A model generated the notes under the pieces. It saw only the letters and a program-made list of their open reading frames with translations, ran no database searches and was not told the DNA's origin. Positions 18,660 through 27,036 of a stretch of DNA of 64,000 bases are shown piece after piece (the stretch's first letter is position 1; each line of letters opens with the position of its first letter). The position numbers and the translations under genes are program-made. Origin of the DNA: Candidatus Eremiobacterota bacterium (GTDB lineage: Bacteria; Vulcanimicrobiota; Vulcanimicrobiia; Vulcanimicrobiales; Vulcanimicrobiaceae); the NCBI GenBank assembly GCA_019235885.1, contig JAFAKB010000088.1, positions 1-64,000 of the forward strand. Reading direction: 5' to 3'.

Positions 18660-19178
18660 ATGCCGGCCGCGGAGCAGCTCGTGATCCGAAGTGCGCGCGA
18701 CGGCGACGCGGAAGCGGTCGCCGAGATCCTCAACGCGGCGATCGCCGGTCGCGCGGCGACCGCGCGGCTCGAGCCGATCACGGCCGAGCAGCAGCGCGAC
18801 CGGTTGCGTGCCTACGGCGAGCGATACGCGTTCTGGGTCGCGGCGGACGAAGCGCCCGCGACGGGCACGGGGATCGCCGCCTGGTGCACGATCGCTCCGT
18901 GGTCGGAACGCAGCGGATACGATCTCACCGCCGAGGTCAGCGTCTACGTCGCAGCCGACCGGCAGCGGCGCGGGATCGCCGCGAAGCTGCTGCGGCACGC
19001 GATCGCCGAAGCGCCGCAACGCGGGATCGAGGTCTACGTCGCGCGCGTCTTCACCCACAATCCGGCCTCGCTGCGGCTCTTCGAGCGCTTCGACTTCCAG
19101 CGCTGGGGCACGATGCGCGGCGTCGCGCGGCTCGACGGCGTGCTGCGCGACGTCGCGATCCTCGGCCGGCGCGTCTAG
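18660..19178 (+). CDS. GNAT N-acetyltransferase, phosphinothricin-acetyltransferase-like
   Basis: 172 residues. The motif A is DRQRRGIAAKLLRHAIAEAPQRGIEVYVARVF, and the first segment LVIRSARDGDAEAVAEILNAAI matches the PAT/MnaT subfamily, which acetylates phosphinothricin-like or methionine-derived substrates. It follows imuB by 40 bases on the same strand and could be co-transcribed. A hairpin after it (19184-19204) may end the transcript. Confidence 0.78.
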   Translation: MPAAEQLVIRSARDGDAEAVAEILNAAIAGRAATARLEPITAEQQRDRLRAYGERYAFWVAADEAPATGTGIAAWCTIAPWSERSGYDLTAEVSVYVAADRQRRGIAAKLLRHAIAEAPQRGIEVYVARVFTHNPASLRLFERFDFQRWGTMRGVARLDGVLRDVAILGRRV

Positions 19179-19183
19179 GAGTT

Positions 19184-19204
19184 TGGGTCACCGTAGGTGA
19201 CCCA
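19184..19204 (+). terminator. Perfect 9-bp hairpin
   Basis: TGGGTCACC, loop GTA, GGTGACCCA: a perfect 9-base-pair stem with a 3-nt loop, starting six bases past the acetyltransferase stop. No poly-T follows. It could be a rho-independent-like structure without a tract, an mRNA 3' end stabiliser, or an operator for the gene at 19252. Confidence 0.45.
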
Positions 19205-19251
19205 CTAGCCCGAACAGGCGCGCGCGTCCCGCCACGGGTACAGAGGACGCA

Positions 19252-19707
19252 ATGGATCCCCTTGACCGCATCGACGCCGGCGGCGGCGGCGATGACGACG
19301 ACGAGCTCGCCCCACCCCAGTTCTACCTGACTACCTTCATCCCGCGCCCGGCTTGGTACGAGCTCGACCCGAACGAGGCCCGGGCGTTCTTGCAGAACCG
19401 CGTCGCGCAGCTCAACGAAGCGTTCATCGAAGAAGACGAAGGGGTGATCTGGGCCTACCGATACCACGTCGTCGAGCGCTCGCGCGAAGTCGATGCGGTC
19501 GTGCTGCTGTGGATGATCAGCTCCGACGAAGCGCTCGCGACGCTCGAGAACACCTTGCGCCGATCCGACGTCAACACGTACTTCGACTGGAGCGTGATCG
19601 GGGGCCCGCAAAATAACGCCCCGCAAGACATCCTCGGCGCGTTCCTGTCGACGCTCGCCCCCGACGATGAAGACGAGGACGAACGCCCGAGCCCGAGCGA
19701 AAACTGA
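19252..19707 (+). CDS. Conserved-looking hypothetical protein
   Basis: 151 residues, begins MDPLDRIDAGGGGDDDDELAPPQFYLTTFIPRPAWYELDPNEA. The middle is well-formed with EDEGVIWAYRYHVVERSREVDAVVLLWMISSDEALATLENTLR, so it is likely a real folded protein; the ends are acidic and disordered. I do not recognise a family. It is separated from the preceding gene by a hairpin and convergent with an aldo/keto reductase gene. Confidence 0.5.
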   Translation: MDPLDRIDAGGGGDDDDELAPPQFYLTTFIPRPAWYELDPNEARAFLQNRVAQLNEAFIEEDEGVIWAYRYHVVERSREVDAVVLLWMISSDEALATLENTLRRSDVNTYFDWSVIGGPQNNAPQDILGAFLSTLAPDDEDEDERPSPSEN

Positions 19708-19723
19708 CGCGCGCGCGAGCGCG

Positions 19724-20698
19724 CTACGACGTGTACGGCTCGAAGGGCGCGACCGGCGCGAGAATCTCGTCGATTTCGCGGAAGATCTCCGGATCGACGT
19801 CGAGGTCGGCGGCGGCGACGTTGTCATCGACTTGCTCGGGCCGCGTCGCGCCGACGATCACCGAGGTGACGGCGTCGTTGCGCAGGCACCACGCCAGCGC
19901 GAGCTGCGCCGGCGTGCAGTGCGCGCGCTCGGCGAGCGGCTTCACGCGCTGCACCGCGTCGAGCACGGGCTGCGTGAAGTAGTCTTCCATCATCTCGGCG
20001 GCGCGGCCGGCGGCGCGCGTCCCGTGCGGCGGATGCGCCGCGTCGGTGTACTTGCCGGTGAGAATTCCCATCGCGAGCGGCGACCACACGACGTTGCCGA
20101 GCCCGTACTCCTTGCAGGCCGGGAAGACGCGCGGCTCGACGCGGCGCCACAGCGCGCTGTACTGCGGCTGGTTCGAGACGGGCTCCGCCCAGCCGCGCGC
20201 CCGCGCGAGCATCGTCGCGCCCGCGATCTGGTCGGCGTTCCACTCGCTCACGCCCCAGTACAAGATCTTGCCCGCGCGCACCAGATCGTCCATCGCCTGC
20301 ACCGTCTCCTCGAGCGGCGTCGCCACGTCGTAACGATGGCATTGGTAGAGATCGACGTAGTCGACTTGCAGGCGGCGCAGCGAGGCGTCGATCTCGACGC
20401 GCACGTGCTTGCGCGAAAGGCCGCGGTCGTTCGGGCCGTCGCCCATCGGGAAATAGACTTTCGTGGCCAGCACGAGCTGATCGCGCGGAAAGTCGCGGAT
20501 CGCGCGGCCGACGACCTCTTCGGCGCGCCCGCGCGCGTACACGTCGGCGGTGTCGAAGAAGTTCACCCCGCGCTCGTACGCGCGCCGAATGCACGCGCGC
20601 GCCGATTCTTCCTCGACGCTGCTGCCGTAGGTCAGCCACGAGCCGAGCCCGACGGCCGAGAGTTTGACGCCCCAGCGCCCCAGGTTCCGGTACCGCAC
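19724..20698 (-). CDS. Aldo/keto reductase (Kv-beta-like/YghZ-like)
   Basis: 324 residues from GTG 20698, beginning VRYRNLGRWGVKLSAVGLGSW. The catalytic tetrad is visible: Asp49 and Tyr54 in FDTADVY, Lys80 in LATKVY, and His121 in LYQCHRYD. The NADPH-binding end includes NDAVTSVIVGATRPEQVDDN. It reduces aldehydes or ketones in the cytosol. It converges on the hypothetical protein to the left and diverges from the small acidic gene pair to the right. An upstream frame stays open for about 460 bases but has no further homology. Confidence 0.86.
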   Translation of the reverse strand: MRYRNLGRWGVKLSAVGLGSWLTYGSSVEEESARACIRRAYERGVNFFDTADVYARGRAEEVVGRAIRDFPRDQLVLATKVYFPMGDGPNDRGLSRKHVRVEIDASLRRLQVDYVDLYQCHRYDVATPLEETVQAMDDLVRAGKILYWGVSEWNADQIAGATMLARARGWAEPVSNQPQYSALWRRVEPRVFPACKEYGLGNVVWSPLAMGILTGKYTDAAHPPHGTRAAGRAAEMMEDYFTQPVLDAVQRVKPLAERAHCTPAQLALAWCLRNDAVTSVIVGATRPEQVDDNVAAADLDVDPEIFREIDEILAPVAPFEPYTS

Positions 20699-20765
20699 CG
20701 CAGGCTCGTACCCGCTTCGAAGGGCTCGTCCTTTCGATGCGCGCCGAAGTGGGAACGAACCCGGC

Positions 20766-20894
20766 ATGAACGATCGAGACGAGCGTCCCACCGACGTTCT
20801 CGCCGAAGCGCACGAGCAGGACGACGACGTCGAGGGCAACGAGCTCGGAGGCGGGCTCGGCAACACGCCGGACGGCGGCGCGAGCGACGGATGA
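20766..20894 (+). CDS. Small acidic protein, unknown
   Basis: 42 residues, MNDRDERPTDVLAEAHEQDDDVEGNELGGGLGNTPDGG...; strongly acidic and probably disordered. Its stop overlaps the start of the next small acidic gene (ATGA at 20891-20894), the usual arrangement for coupled genes. No homology recognised and too short to judge; composition and the coupling favour a real gene. Confidence 0.4.
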   Translation: MNDRDERPTDVLAEAHEQDDDVEGNELGGGLGNTPDGGASDG

Positions 20895-21157
20895 CCGGCG
20901 GCGGCGACCTGGACGAGGTCCGGCACGAGGAGCTTGAAGAGACGCTCGACGAGACGGCGGACGAGCTCGTGCCCGTCGAGGCCGAGAAGGACGACGAGCT
21001 CGACGAGCTTGGCGGCACCGCCGAAGGCGAGGCCGACGCGCCGGTCGAGTACGATCTCGGCGTAAACGAGAACGACGCCGATCCGACCGCGGGCGCCTCG
21101 GACGTCGGGGGGCTCGCGGGCGGGATCGATGCGGGCGACGGAACGAGCGGAGGCTAG
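20891..21157 (+). CDS. Small acidic protein, unknown
   Basis: 88 residues, acidic throughout (LDEVRHEELEETLDETADELV, AEKDDELDELGG) with a predicted helical, coiled-coil-like first half and a glycine-rich end. Starts by ATGA coupling to the 42-residue protein. Its 3' end overlaps the start of a diacylglycerol-kinase-like gene by 29 bases. Possibly a small stress or envelope-associated protein; function unknown. Confidence 0.42.
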   Translation: MTGGGDLDEVRHEELEETLDETADELVPVEAEKDDELDELGGTAEGEADAPVEYDLGVNENDADPTAGASDVGGLAGGIDAGDGTSGG

Positions 21158-22073
21158 CACCGTCGCTGCGAACGCGCCGCCGCGCGAGGTCGTCGTCGTG
21201 GTGAACCGCCATTCGCGGCACAGCGATGCGGAGATCGAGCGGCTGTACGACGCGCTCGCCGCACACGGTCTGCGCGTCGCGGCGTTTCACGCGGAGCCGG
21301 CGGAAGATGGCTGCCGCACGCGCATCAAGCGCGCGGCGAAGGCCGGCGCGCCGGCGATCCTGGTCGGCGGCGGCGACGGCACGATGACGCACGCGGTCAA
21401 CGAGCTGGCGAAGCGCCGGAGCGTGCTGGGCGTGCTGCCGTTCGGGACGGGGAACAGCTTCGCGCAGTCGCTCGGCATCCCGCTGCACGACCTCGACGCC
21501 GCGCTCGCGGTGATCGCGCGCGGCCACGTGGAGTGCATCGACGTGGGCGTCGTCAACGGCACCTACTTCGCGAACTTCGCGACCGTCGGGCTCTCCTCGG
21601 AGATCGCCGCGGCGACGCCGCGCGGGCTCAAGAAGGTGGTCGGCGCGGTCGCCTACGGGCTCGCGAGCATTCGCCCCATGCTCACCCACCGCGCGTTCCG
21701 CGCGCGCATCGACTGGAGCGGCGGGCGGCTCGACGTGACCACGCAAGACATTATCGTCGCGAACGGCCGCTTCTACGGCGACACGCCGGTCGCGCCCGAC
21801 GCGACGATCGTCGACGGCCGGCTGCACCTCTTCACCACCGACAACGGCTCGGCGCTCGCCGCCGCGCGCACGTACATCGCGCTCGGCCGCGGCGAGCACG
21901 CGCGGCTGCCCGACGCGCACCTGCTCACCGCACGCGCGTTCACGGTGCGCACGCGCAAGCGCCAGCCGATCGCGATCGACGGCTCGCCGCTCGAGAAGAC
22001 GCCGGCGCGCTTTCGCGTCGCGCGCGCGGCCTTGCGCGTGTTCGTTCCGGAGGCCGGCGTTGCGCACGGTTGA
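21129..22073 (+). CDS. Diacylglycerol/lipid kinase-like protein
   Basis: 314 residues with the catalytic motif GGGDGTMTHAVNEL (residues 80-85 GGGDGT) and PFGTGNSFAQSLG. The fold is the DgkB/YegS type that phosphorylates diacylglycerol or related lipids using ATP. Overlaps the acidic gene by 29 bases, and its stop overlaps the PAP2 gene. A second homologue is at 24065-24967 on the other strand; the two do not share an operon. Confidence 0.85.
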   Translation: MRATERAEASTVAANAPPREVVVVVNRHSRHSDAEIERLYDALAAHGLRVAAFHAEPAEDGCRTRIKRAAKAGAPAILVGGGDGTMTHAVNELAKRRSVLGVLPFGTGNSFAQSLGIPLHDLDAALAVIARGHVECIDVGVVNGTYFANFATVGLSSEIAAATPRGLKKVVGAVAYGLASIRPMLTHRAFRARIDWSGGRLDVTTQDIIVANGRFYGDTPVAPDATIVDGRLHLFTTDNGSALAAARTYIALGRGEHARLPDAHLLTARAFTVRTRKRQPIAIDGSPLEKTPARFRVARAALRVFVPEAGVAHG

Positions 22074-22692
22074 CGCGGTAGAATTGCGGCTGTGGGTCGC
22101 CGCGGTGCTTTGCTTGGCCGCGGCCATCGCGCTCGGCTTCTCCGTCGCAGCGCGCACGCCGGCGCGAATCGACGTCGAAGCGGTGGCGCTGCGCGGCACG
22201 GCCGTTCCGCTGGCGTTGTTCTTCACCGCGCTCGGGCGCTGGCCGGTGCTTCTTGCGCTGAGCCTGCTCGCGGCGCTCGTCGGGTGGCGGCTGCGCACCG
22301 GGATGGGCGCAGTCGTGCTGCTGTACGTCACGCAGATCGTCTCGCAAGGCGTCAGCACGCTGCTGAAGCTGGGGCTTCACCGCTCGCGCCCCGATCACTG
22401 GCTGGTGATTCAGGAGAAAGACTGGTCGTACCCGAGCGGGCACGCGGTGACGGCGGTCGTGTTCTTCGTGGGGCTTGCGCTTCTGGCGTGGCACGCGCCG
22501 CTGCCGCGACCGCTCGCCGGCGTCATTGCGGCCATTCTGCTGATCTGTGCGGTCGGGATACCGTGGTCGCGGCTCGCGCTTGGCGCGCACTACCTCACCG
22601 ACGTGCTCGGCGGGCTGCTGCTCGGCACGGCGTTTCTGTGCGCGGCCTTCGCGCTGATGCTGCGCTTCGCGCACGCCTCCTCGGCGGCGTAG
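22060..22692 (+). CDS. PAP2-superfamily membrane phosphatase
   Basis: 210 residues from TTG 22060, overlapping the lipid kinase stop by 14 bases. All three phosphatase motifs are present: KLGLHRSRPD, PSGH and SRLALGAHYLTDV. Several membrane helices. This enzyme type dephosphorylates phosphatidic acid, lipid diphosphates or undecaprenyl pyrophosphate. Co-located with the lipid kinase, which could make a small phosphorylation/dephosphorylation pair. The start is not firm; there is no better codon just downstream. Confidence 0.85.
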   Translation: MRTVDAVELRLWVAAVLCLAAAIALGFSVAARTPARIDVEAVALRGTAVPLALFFTALGRWPVLLALSLLAALVGWRLRTGMGAVVLLYVTQIVSQGVSTLLKLGLHRSRPDHWLVIQEKDWSYPSGHAVTAVVFFVGLALLAWHAPLPRPLAGVIAAILLICAVGIPWSRLALGAHYLTDVLGGLLLGTAFLCAAFALMLRFAHASSAA

Positions 22693-22702
22693 CGCCGGCG
22701 CG

Positions 22703-23557
22703 TCACTCGGCTTCGATCAGGTCGATCAGCGGCGGGTAGACCAGCTCCGTCTGCTCCTGCGGGATCGCCGGCTCGATGATGTCGTGGATCGGCGGCAAGC
22801 CGGGAAGGACGACGCGTTCGAGCTCGACGCCGTGCTCGCGCAGCGCGCGGAAGCGCCGCTCCGCGTGGGCGTTGTTCACTGCCGGCTCGTTCGCGTTCAG
22901 CACCAGCACGGCGCGCCGCGCGTGCGGGCCGGGCGGCGCGCCGGCGATCGCCGTCGAGATGGAAAGGCATTCGCCGAGCACCCGCGTCGCGAAGCGCGGG
23001 TAGCCGTGCTCGGGCGGCTGGTTTTGCTTGTTGCGCGGATCCCACCACAGAAACGCGTTCGGCGCCGCGCGCAGCAGCGCGCCGAGCGCGTCGTTCGCCG
23101 CGCCGGGTACCGTGCGCAGCCCGCAGTACGGCGCGACCGCGATCGCCAGATCGATTCGCGTGCGCGCGGCGAGCCAGCCGGCCAGCGTTCCGGCGACCGA
23201 GATCCCGGCGACCACGACGCGGCGACCGCACAGCGCGGCGAGCGCAACGGCCCGCAGCGCGGTGCTCGTGAAATCGGCCGCGCGCATGCGGGCGATCTCG
23301 GTCGTCATGCGATCGCCGTAGCCGTGGTACGGAAAGCGCGGCACGATCACCGCATGTCCGCGCGCGTGCAGCTGCGGCGCGAAGCGATCGTACTGCGGCG
23401 GGCTGTTCGTCACGCCGTGCAGCAGCACCACCGCGGCCGGCGCGACGCCGTCGTCGAGCCACCAGCGCGTGTAGTGCGCGATCTTCGGATCGGCGCGCTC
23501 CTCGGCCGCGATCGCTTCCAGCTGTGCGCGCGCCTGCGCGACGCGGTCATCTGCCAC
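22703..23557 (-). CDS. Alpha/beta hydrolase
   Basis: 284 residues. Begins with a helical region, then APAAVVLLHGVTNSPPQYDRF (oxyanion-hole strand), RFPYHGYGDRMT, the nucleophile elbow VVVAGISVAG and the histidine-containing PGLPPIHDIIEP. Substrate unknown. Overlaps the HAD phosphatase gene by 11 bases and so is probably translated with it and with the lipid kinase further upstream. Confidence 0.8.
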   Translation of the reverse strand: MADDRVAQARAQLEAIAAEERADPKIAHYTRWWLDDGVAPAAVVLLHGVTNSPPQYDRFAPQLHARGHAVIVPRFPYHGYGDRMTTEIARMRAADFTSTALRAVALAALCGRRVVVAGISVAGTLAGWLAARTRIDLAIAVAPYCGLRTVPGAANDALGALLRAAPNAFLWWDPRNKQNQPPEHGYPRFATRVLGECLSISTAIAGAPPGPHARRAVLVLNANEPAVNNAHAERRFRALREHGVELERVVLPGLPPIHDIIEPAIPQEQTELVYPPLIDLIEAE

Positions 23558-24068
23558 GCCGCGCGAGACCGCGCGGCACGCCGCGCAGCACGACCCGCTC
23601 GAGCCAGCGCAGCGGCCGCGTGTTCCACGGATCGTGCCGCACCAGCGGGTCGACCAGAATAACCTCGAGCCCAGCCAGCTTCGCGCCCAGGACGTCGGTG
23701 AAGAGCTGGTCGCCGATCACGACGACCTCGTTCGGCTGCAGCTCGAGCACGTTGGTCGCGCGGCGGAAGCCGTGCGGCAGCGGCTTGCGCGCGCGCGGGA
23801 TGCACGGCACGCCGAGGTCCTTCGCGACCTCCGCTGCCCACGGCGTCCCGTTGTTGGTGAGCACCGCGACGCTCACGCCGGCATCCCGCGCGCGGCGAAC
23901 CCAGGCCGCGTCCTCTTCGAGCGGCGCGAGCGAACGGAATCCGACCAGCGTGTTGTCGAGGTCGACGATCGCGCCGCGAATCCCGCGCGCGCGCAGCTCC
24001 GCCGGATCGATCTCGGTGATTCGCTCCGCCCAACGCTGCGGCCGAAAGAAGCTCAGCACGGCGCTCAT
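23547..24068 (-). CDS. YqeG-type HAD phosphatase (subclass IIIA)
   Basis: 173 residues from ATG 24068. HAD motif I is AIVDLDNTLVGF (Asp36 and Asp38), motif II SVAVLTNNGTP, motif III/IV GDQLFTDVLGAKLAG. This corresponds to the YqeG/PGP family that dephosphorylates phosphatidylglycerol phosphate. The neighbouring lipid kinase (starting four bases before this stop region) supports a phospholipid role. Spacing of the three genes on this strand suggests one operon. Confidence 0.82.
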   Translation of the reverse strand: MSAVLSFFRPQRWAERITEIDPAELRARGIRGAIVDLDNTLVGFRSLAPLEEDAAWVRRARDAGVSVAVLTNNGTPWAAEVAKDLGVPCIPRARKPLPHGFRRATNVLELQPNEVVVIGDQLFTDVLGAKLAGLEVILVDPLVRHDPWNTRPLRWLERVVLRGVPRGLARRGR

Positions 24069-24967
24069 CGTATTTCCGCAACCTTCGCCGGGGAAACGAG
24101 CACGCTCACCGCGCGTTCGAGGATGGCGAACTCGGCCGGCAGCTGGGTGACGACTTCGCTGTCGGCGGCGACCGGATACGGGCGCCCGTGCACCGAGCGC
24201 ACGACGAAGCGTTTGCCGGAGAACGTCTGCACCTCGGGCGACTCCTGGAAGCGGCGCAGCGCGACCGCGCCGATCAGGGCGATCGTCCGCCAAAAGCCGG
24301 CGGCGTCGATCGAGTACAGGTCGAGCACGCCGTCGGCCAGACTCGCTTGCGGGTTCTCGACGACGCCGCCGAAACGGTAGCTGTTCGCCACGGTGAGCTG
24401 CACGGCGCGCACGACGCGCTTGGTTCCGTCCTCCGCTTCGACCTCGAGGTGCAAGGGCCGCGACCAGCGCAGCGCGCGCAGCGTCGTCAGCGGGACGGCG
24501 AGCATTCCCCACCGCCGTTTGACCTCCGGCGTCTGCAGCCGCGTGATGCGCGTCGACAAGCCGGCCGAGGCTTCGTTGAAGTACTTGTGGCCGTTGACGC
24601 TGCCCACGTCGAGCTGCAGCGGGACGCCTTCGTCGACCAGCGCGGCGACCGCCGCCGGATCGGAGGGGACGCCGAGCGTTCGCGCGAGCTCGTTGAACGT
24701 GCCGAGCGGCAGGATCGCCAGCGGCAGCTTCGTCTCGATCAAGCCGTCGATCGCGGTCACCAGCGTCCCGTCGCCGCCGCCGACGACCACCACGTCCACG
24801 TCGTCCTTGCGCGCGACGATCGTGTTGGACAGCTCGCCCGGCGGAATGTCCTTGGTGATCTCGATGACCTCGTGTCCGCGCGCGCGAAACACGGCCGCGG
24901 CCTGATCGCGCGCCGCGCGCCCGCGGCGAGCCCGTCCGTTGACCGCGAGCAGGACGCGTTTGGCCAT
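24065..24967 (-). CDS. Diacylglycerol kinase-like lipid kinase (YegS/DgkB type)
   Basis: 300 residues. Motif GGGDGTLVTAIDGLIETKLPLAILPLGTFNELARTLGVP gives the ATP- and lipid-binding signature (GGGDGT at residues 63-68; the second element is LGTFNE in place of the more common FGTGN). It is the first gene of a leftward run with the YqeG-type phosphatase and an alpha/beta hydrolase. Its ATG overlaps the next gene's start region by a 4-base ATGA. Confidence 0.84.
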   Translation of the reverse strand: MAKRVLLAVNGRARRGRAARDQAAAVFRARGHEVIEITKDIPPGELSNTIVARKDDVDVVVVGGGDGTLVTAIDGLIETKLPLAILPLGTFNELARTLGVPSDPAAVAALVDEGVPLQLDVGSVNGHKYFNEASAGLSTRITRLQTPEVKRRWGMLAVPLTTLRALRWSRPLHLEVEAEDGTKRVVRAVQLTVANSYRFGGVVENPQASLADGVLDLYSIDAAGFWRTIALIGAVALRRFQESPEVQTFSGKRFVVRSVHGRPYPVAADSEVVTQLPAEFAILERAVSVLVSPAKVAEIR

Positions 24968-25030
24968 CCGCCTCTCCCTACCCGGCCGAAGCGGCGGACG
25001 AACGTCGCGCCTGGCAGCGCGCCGGCGCCG

Positions 25031-26101
25031 TCAGGACGGCGGCGGGTTCGTTGCGGTCTCCTCCGGTACGACGACCGTCGCGGACCGCGCCCCCAAACCC
25101 TTGAACAGCGCGCCGATCGTTCCGAGCAGCCCCACGACCGCGGTTATCAGGCCGCCGAGCGCGGTCGTCGACTCCTGGAGCCCGGCCAGCGTGGTCGGCG
25201 GCGACACCTGCACGCGCACCAGCGGCACCGCGATGTCGTCGCCGACGAACGAGAGGTGCACGTCGATCGGCTGCTCGCCTTTGGGAAACGTGACGAACCA
25301 GCGCCACACGCGCTCGTTCACGTACACCGTTTTGGCGCGCTCGAACGACGTTATCGCGACCGGCGGTTTTGCGCCGTACGACGCCGTCGCGTTCGGCATC
25401 TGTCCCGGCTTGGCGAGCGGGCAGTAGACGCTCAGGTCGATCGGAACCTGCTCCTCGGTCGATGCGCTCGAAGGACTCCACACCGACGCGGTGCACGGCT
25501 CGATCGTTTCGAGGCACGGAGCGGCGCCGGTGCACGACGCCGGCTTTTGCTCGTTCGGCAAGCACTCGCGCTGCGTGCACCAGACGACGTTCTCTTTCTT
25601 GCGGAGCTCGAACTTGCTCTGCGAGCGCAGATGTCCCAGCTGTGCGGACGACAACAGCGCGAAGCTGAACGCAAGCACGGCCAGCCCCGCGAGCGCCGCT
25701 CCACGCCACGGCTGCGAGGCGACGACGCGCGGCACCGACATGTCGGTGCCCGCGGCGCTCGCACCGACGGCCGCGACGGCGACGGCGTGCCGCTTTTCGC
25801 TGCGGTCCGCGCTGACGGCGAACATAGCGGTGAGCAACGAAAGCGCGAGCCACCCGAGCGGTGCCTTGACGACGTGCACGATCTCCGGCCACTCGTTCGT
25901 CCCGCTCAACCGCCAGATCTCGTACGCGAAGAACGCCAGCAACAGCACCGCCGCGACGAGAATCGCGATCGCCGCCCAGCGCCGCCCGCGCGCGGACGTC
26001 ATGGAACCGATCCCTTTGACGATGTCGGCGATCATCTGCACCTCGCTGTCCGGTTTACCATGACCGTGCGCCGCAAGCGCTTGGTCGCCCTCCGCCCGCA
26101 T
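25031..26101 (-). CDS. Membrane protein of unknown function
   Basis: 356 residues with the start placed at ATG 26101, which leaves 34 bases before the divergent pirin gene. Three or four hydrophobic segments lie in the first 160 residues (AAIAILVAAVLLLAFFAYEIW, LGWLALSLLTAMFA, ALAGLAVLAFSFALLS). A cysteine-rich periplasmic stretch follows (CTQRECLPNEQKPASCTG...PCLETIEPC). The remainder is beta-rich and ends near a second hydrophobic segment. Family not recognised. An ATG at 26137 is possible but would share its bases with the pirin start. Confidence 0.5.
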   Translation of the reverse strand: MRAEGDQALAAHGHGKPDSEVQMIADIVKGIGSMTSARGRRWAAIAILVAAVLLLAFFAYEIWRLSGTNEWPEIVHVVKAPLGWLALSLLTAMFAVSADRSEKRHAVAVAAVGASAAGTDMSVPRVVASQPWRGAALAGLAVLAFSFALLSSAQLGHLRSQSKFELRKKENVVWCTQRECLPNEQKPASCTGAAPCLETIEPCTASVWSPSSASTEEQVPIDLSVYCPLAKPGQMPNATASYGAKPPVAITSFERAKTVYVNERVWRWFVTFPKGEQPIDVHLSFVGDDIAVPLVRVQVSPPTTLAGLQESTTALGGLITAVVGLLGTIGALFKGLGARSATVVVPEETATNPPPS

Positions 26102-26135
26102 CTTTTCAGCACCGGCTACTGTTCGTAAGTACGAC

Positions 26136-27032
26136 ATGCCCGCTGAAACGACTAGCACCGCCGTGCGTTCCCTCGCCCGCGTGATTCCCGCGGTGGCGAC
26201 CCTCGAAGGCGGCGGCTTTCTCGTCCACCGCCCGGTGCCGGCGCGCGGCCTGGAGCACGTCGATCCGTTTCTGCTCCTCGACGAGATGGGGCCGATGGAT
26301 CACGGCCCCGGCGAGGCGCAAGGCGCGCCGGACCACCCGCACAAGGGCTTCGAGCTGATCACGTACCTCATCGCCGGCGAGATGGAGCACCTCGACTCGC
26401 ACGGCAACCACGGAATCCTGCGCCCGGGCGACGCGCAGTACATGCTCGGCGGGACGGGACTCGTCCACTCCGAGATGCCGACCGAAGCGTTCCAGCGCAC
26501 CGGCGGGTACCGTCACGGTTTCCAGATTTGGGTGAACTTGGCGAAGGCCGACAAAGCGCTCGCGCCGGCGTACAAGGACGTGACCGCGGCGCAGATTCCG
26601 GTCGTGCATCCGTCCGAGGGCGTGACGGCGCGGGTCGTCGCCGGCGAGGTCTTCGGCGTGAGCGGTCCGGTGCACACGGTGACGCCGTGGAACTACGTGC
26701 ACGTCACGCTGCAGCCCGGCGCACGCGTCGTGGAGCCGGTTCCGCCGGACTGGACGGCAACGGCGTACGTCTTCGCCGGTATCGGCCACCTCGGCGCGCG
26801 CGAAGTGCGCCGCGGGGACTACGCCGTCTTTGCGAACGACGGCGAGACGATTGCGCTGGAGAACACCGGCACCGAACCGCTCGAAGCGCTGCTCCTCGCG
26901 GCCCGGCCGATCGGCGAGCCGATGGTCCGCTACGGCCCGTTCGTGATGAACACGATCGACGAGATCCGCGTCGCCTTCGAGGACTTCCGAGCGGGCCGCT
27001 TCGGCGAGATCAAACCTATCGTCGCGAAGTAG
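26136..27032 (+). CDS. Pirin-family protein (bicupin)
   Basis: 298 residues. Pirin hallmarks: HVDPFLLLDEMGP, DHPHKGFELITYLIAGEMEHLDSHGNHGILRPGDAQYMLGGTGLVHSEMP. The metal-binding residues are His58-type (HPHKGFE) and His in GLVHSE. Some pirins have quercetinase activity and others act as regulators. Its upstream frame is immediately divergent from the membrane protein and no Shine-Dalgarno is clear. Confidence 0.86.
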   Translation: MPAETTSTAVRSLARVIPAVATLEGGGFLVHRPVPARGLEHVDPFLLLDEMGPMDHGPGEAQGAPDHPHKGFELITYLIAGEMEHLDSHGNHGILRPGDAQYMLGGTGLVHSEMPTEAFQRTGGYRHGFQIWVNLAKADKALAPAYKDVTAAQIPVVHPSEGVTARVVAGEVFGVSGPVHTVTPWNYVHVTLQPGARVVEPVPPDWTATAYVFAGIGHLGAREVRRGDYAVFANDGETIALENTGTEPLEALLLAARPIGEPMVRYGPFVMNTIDEIRVAFEDFRAGRFGEIKPIVAK

Positions 27033-27036
27033 CCTG

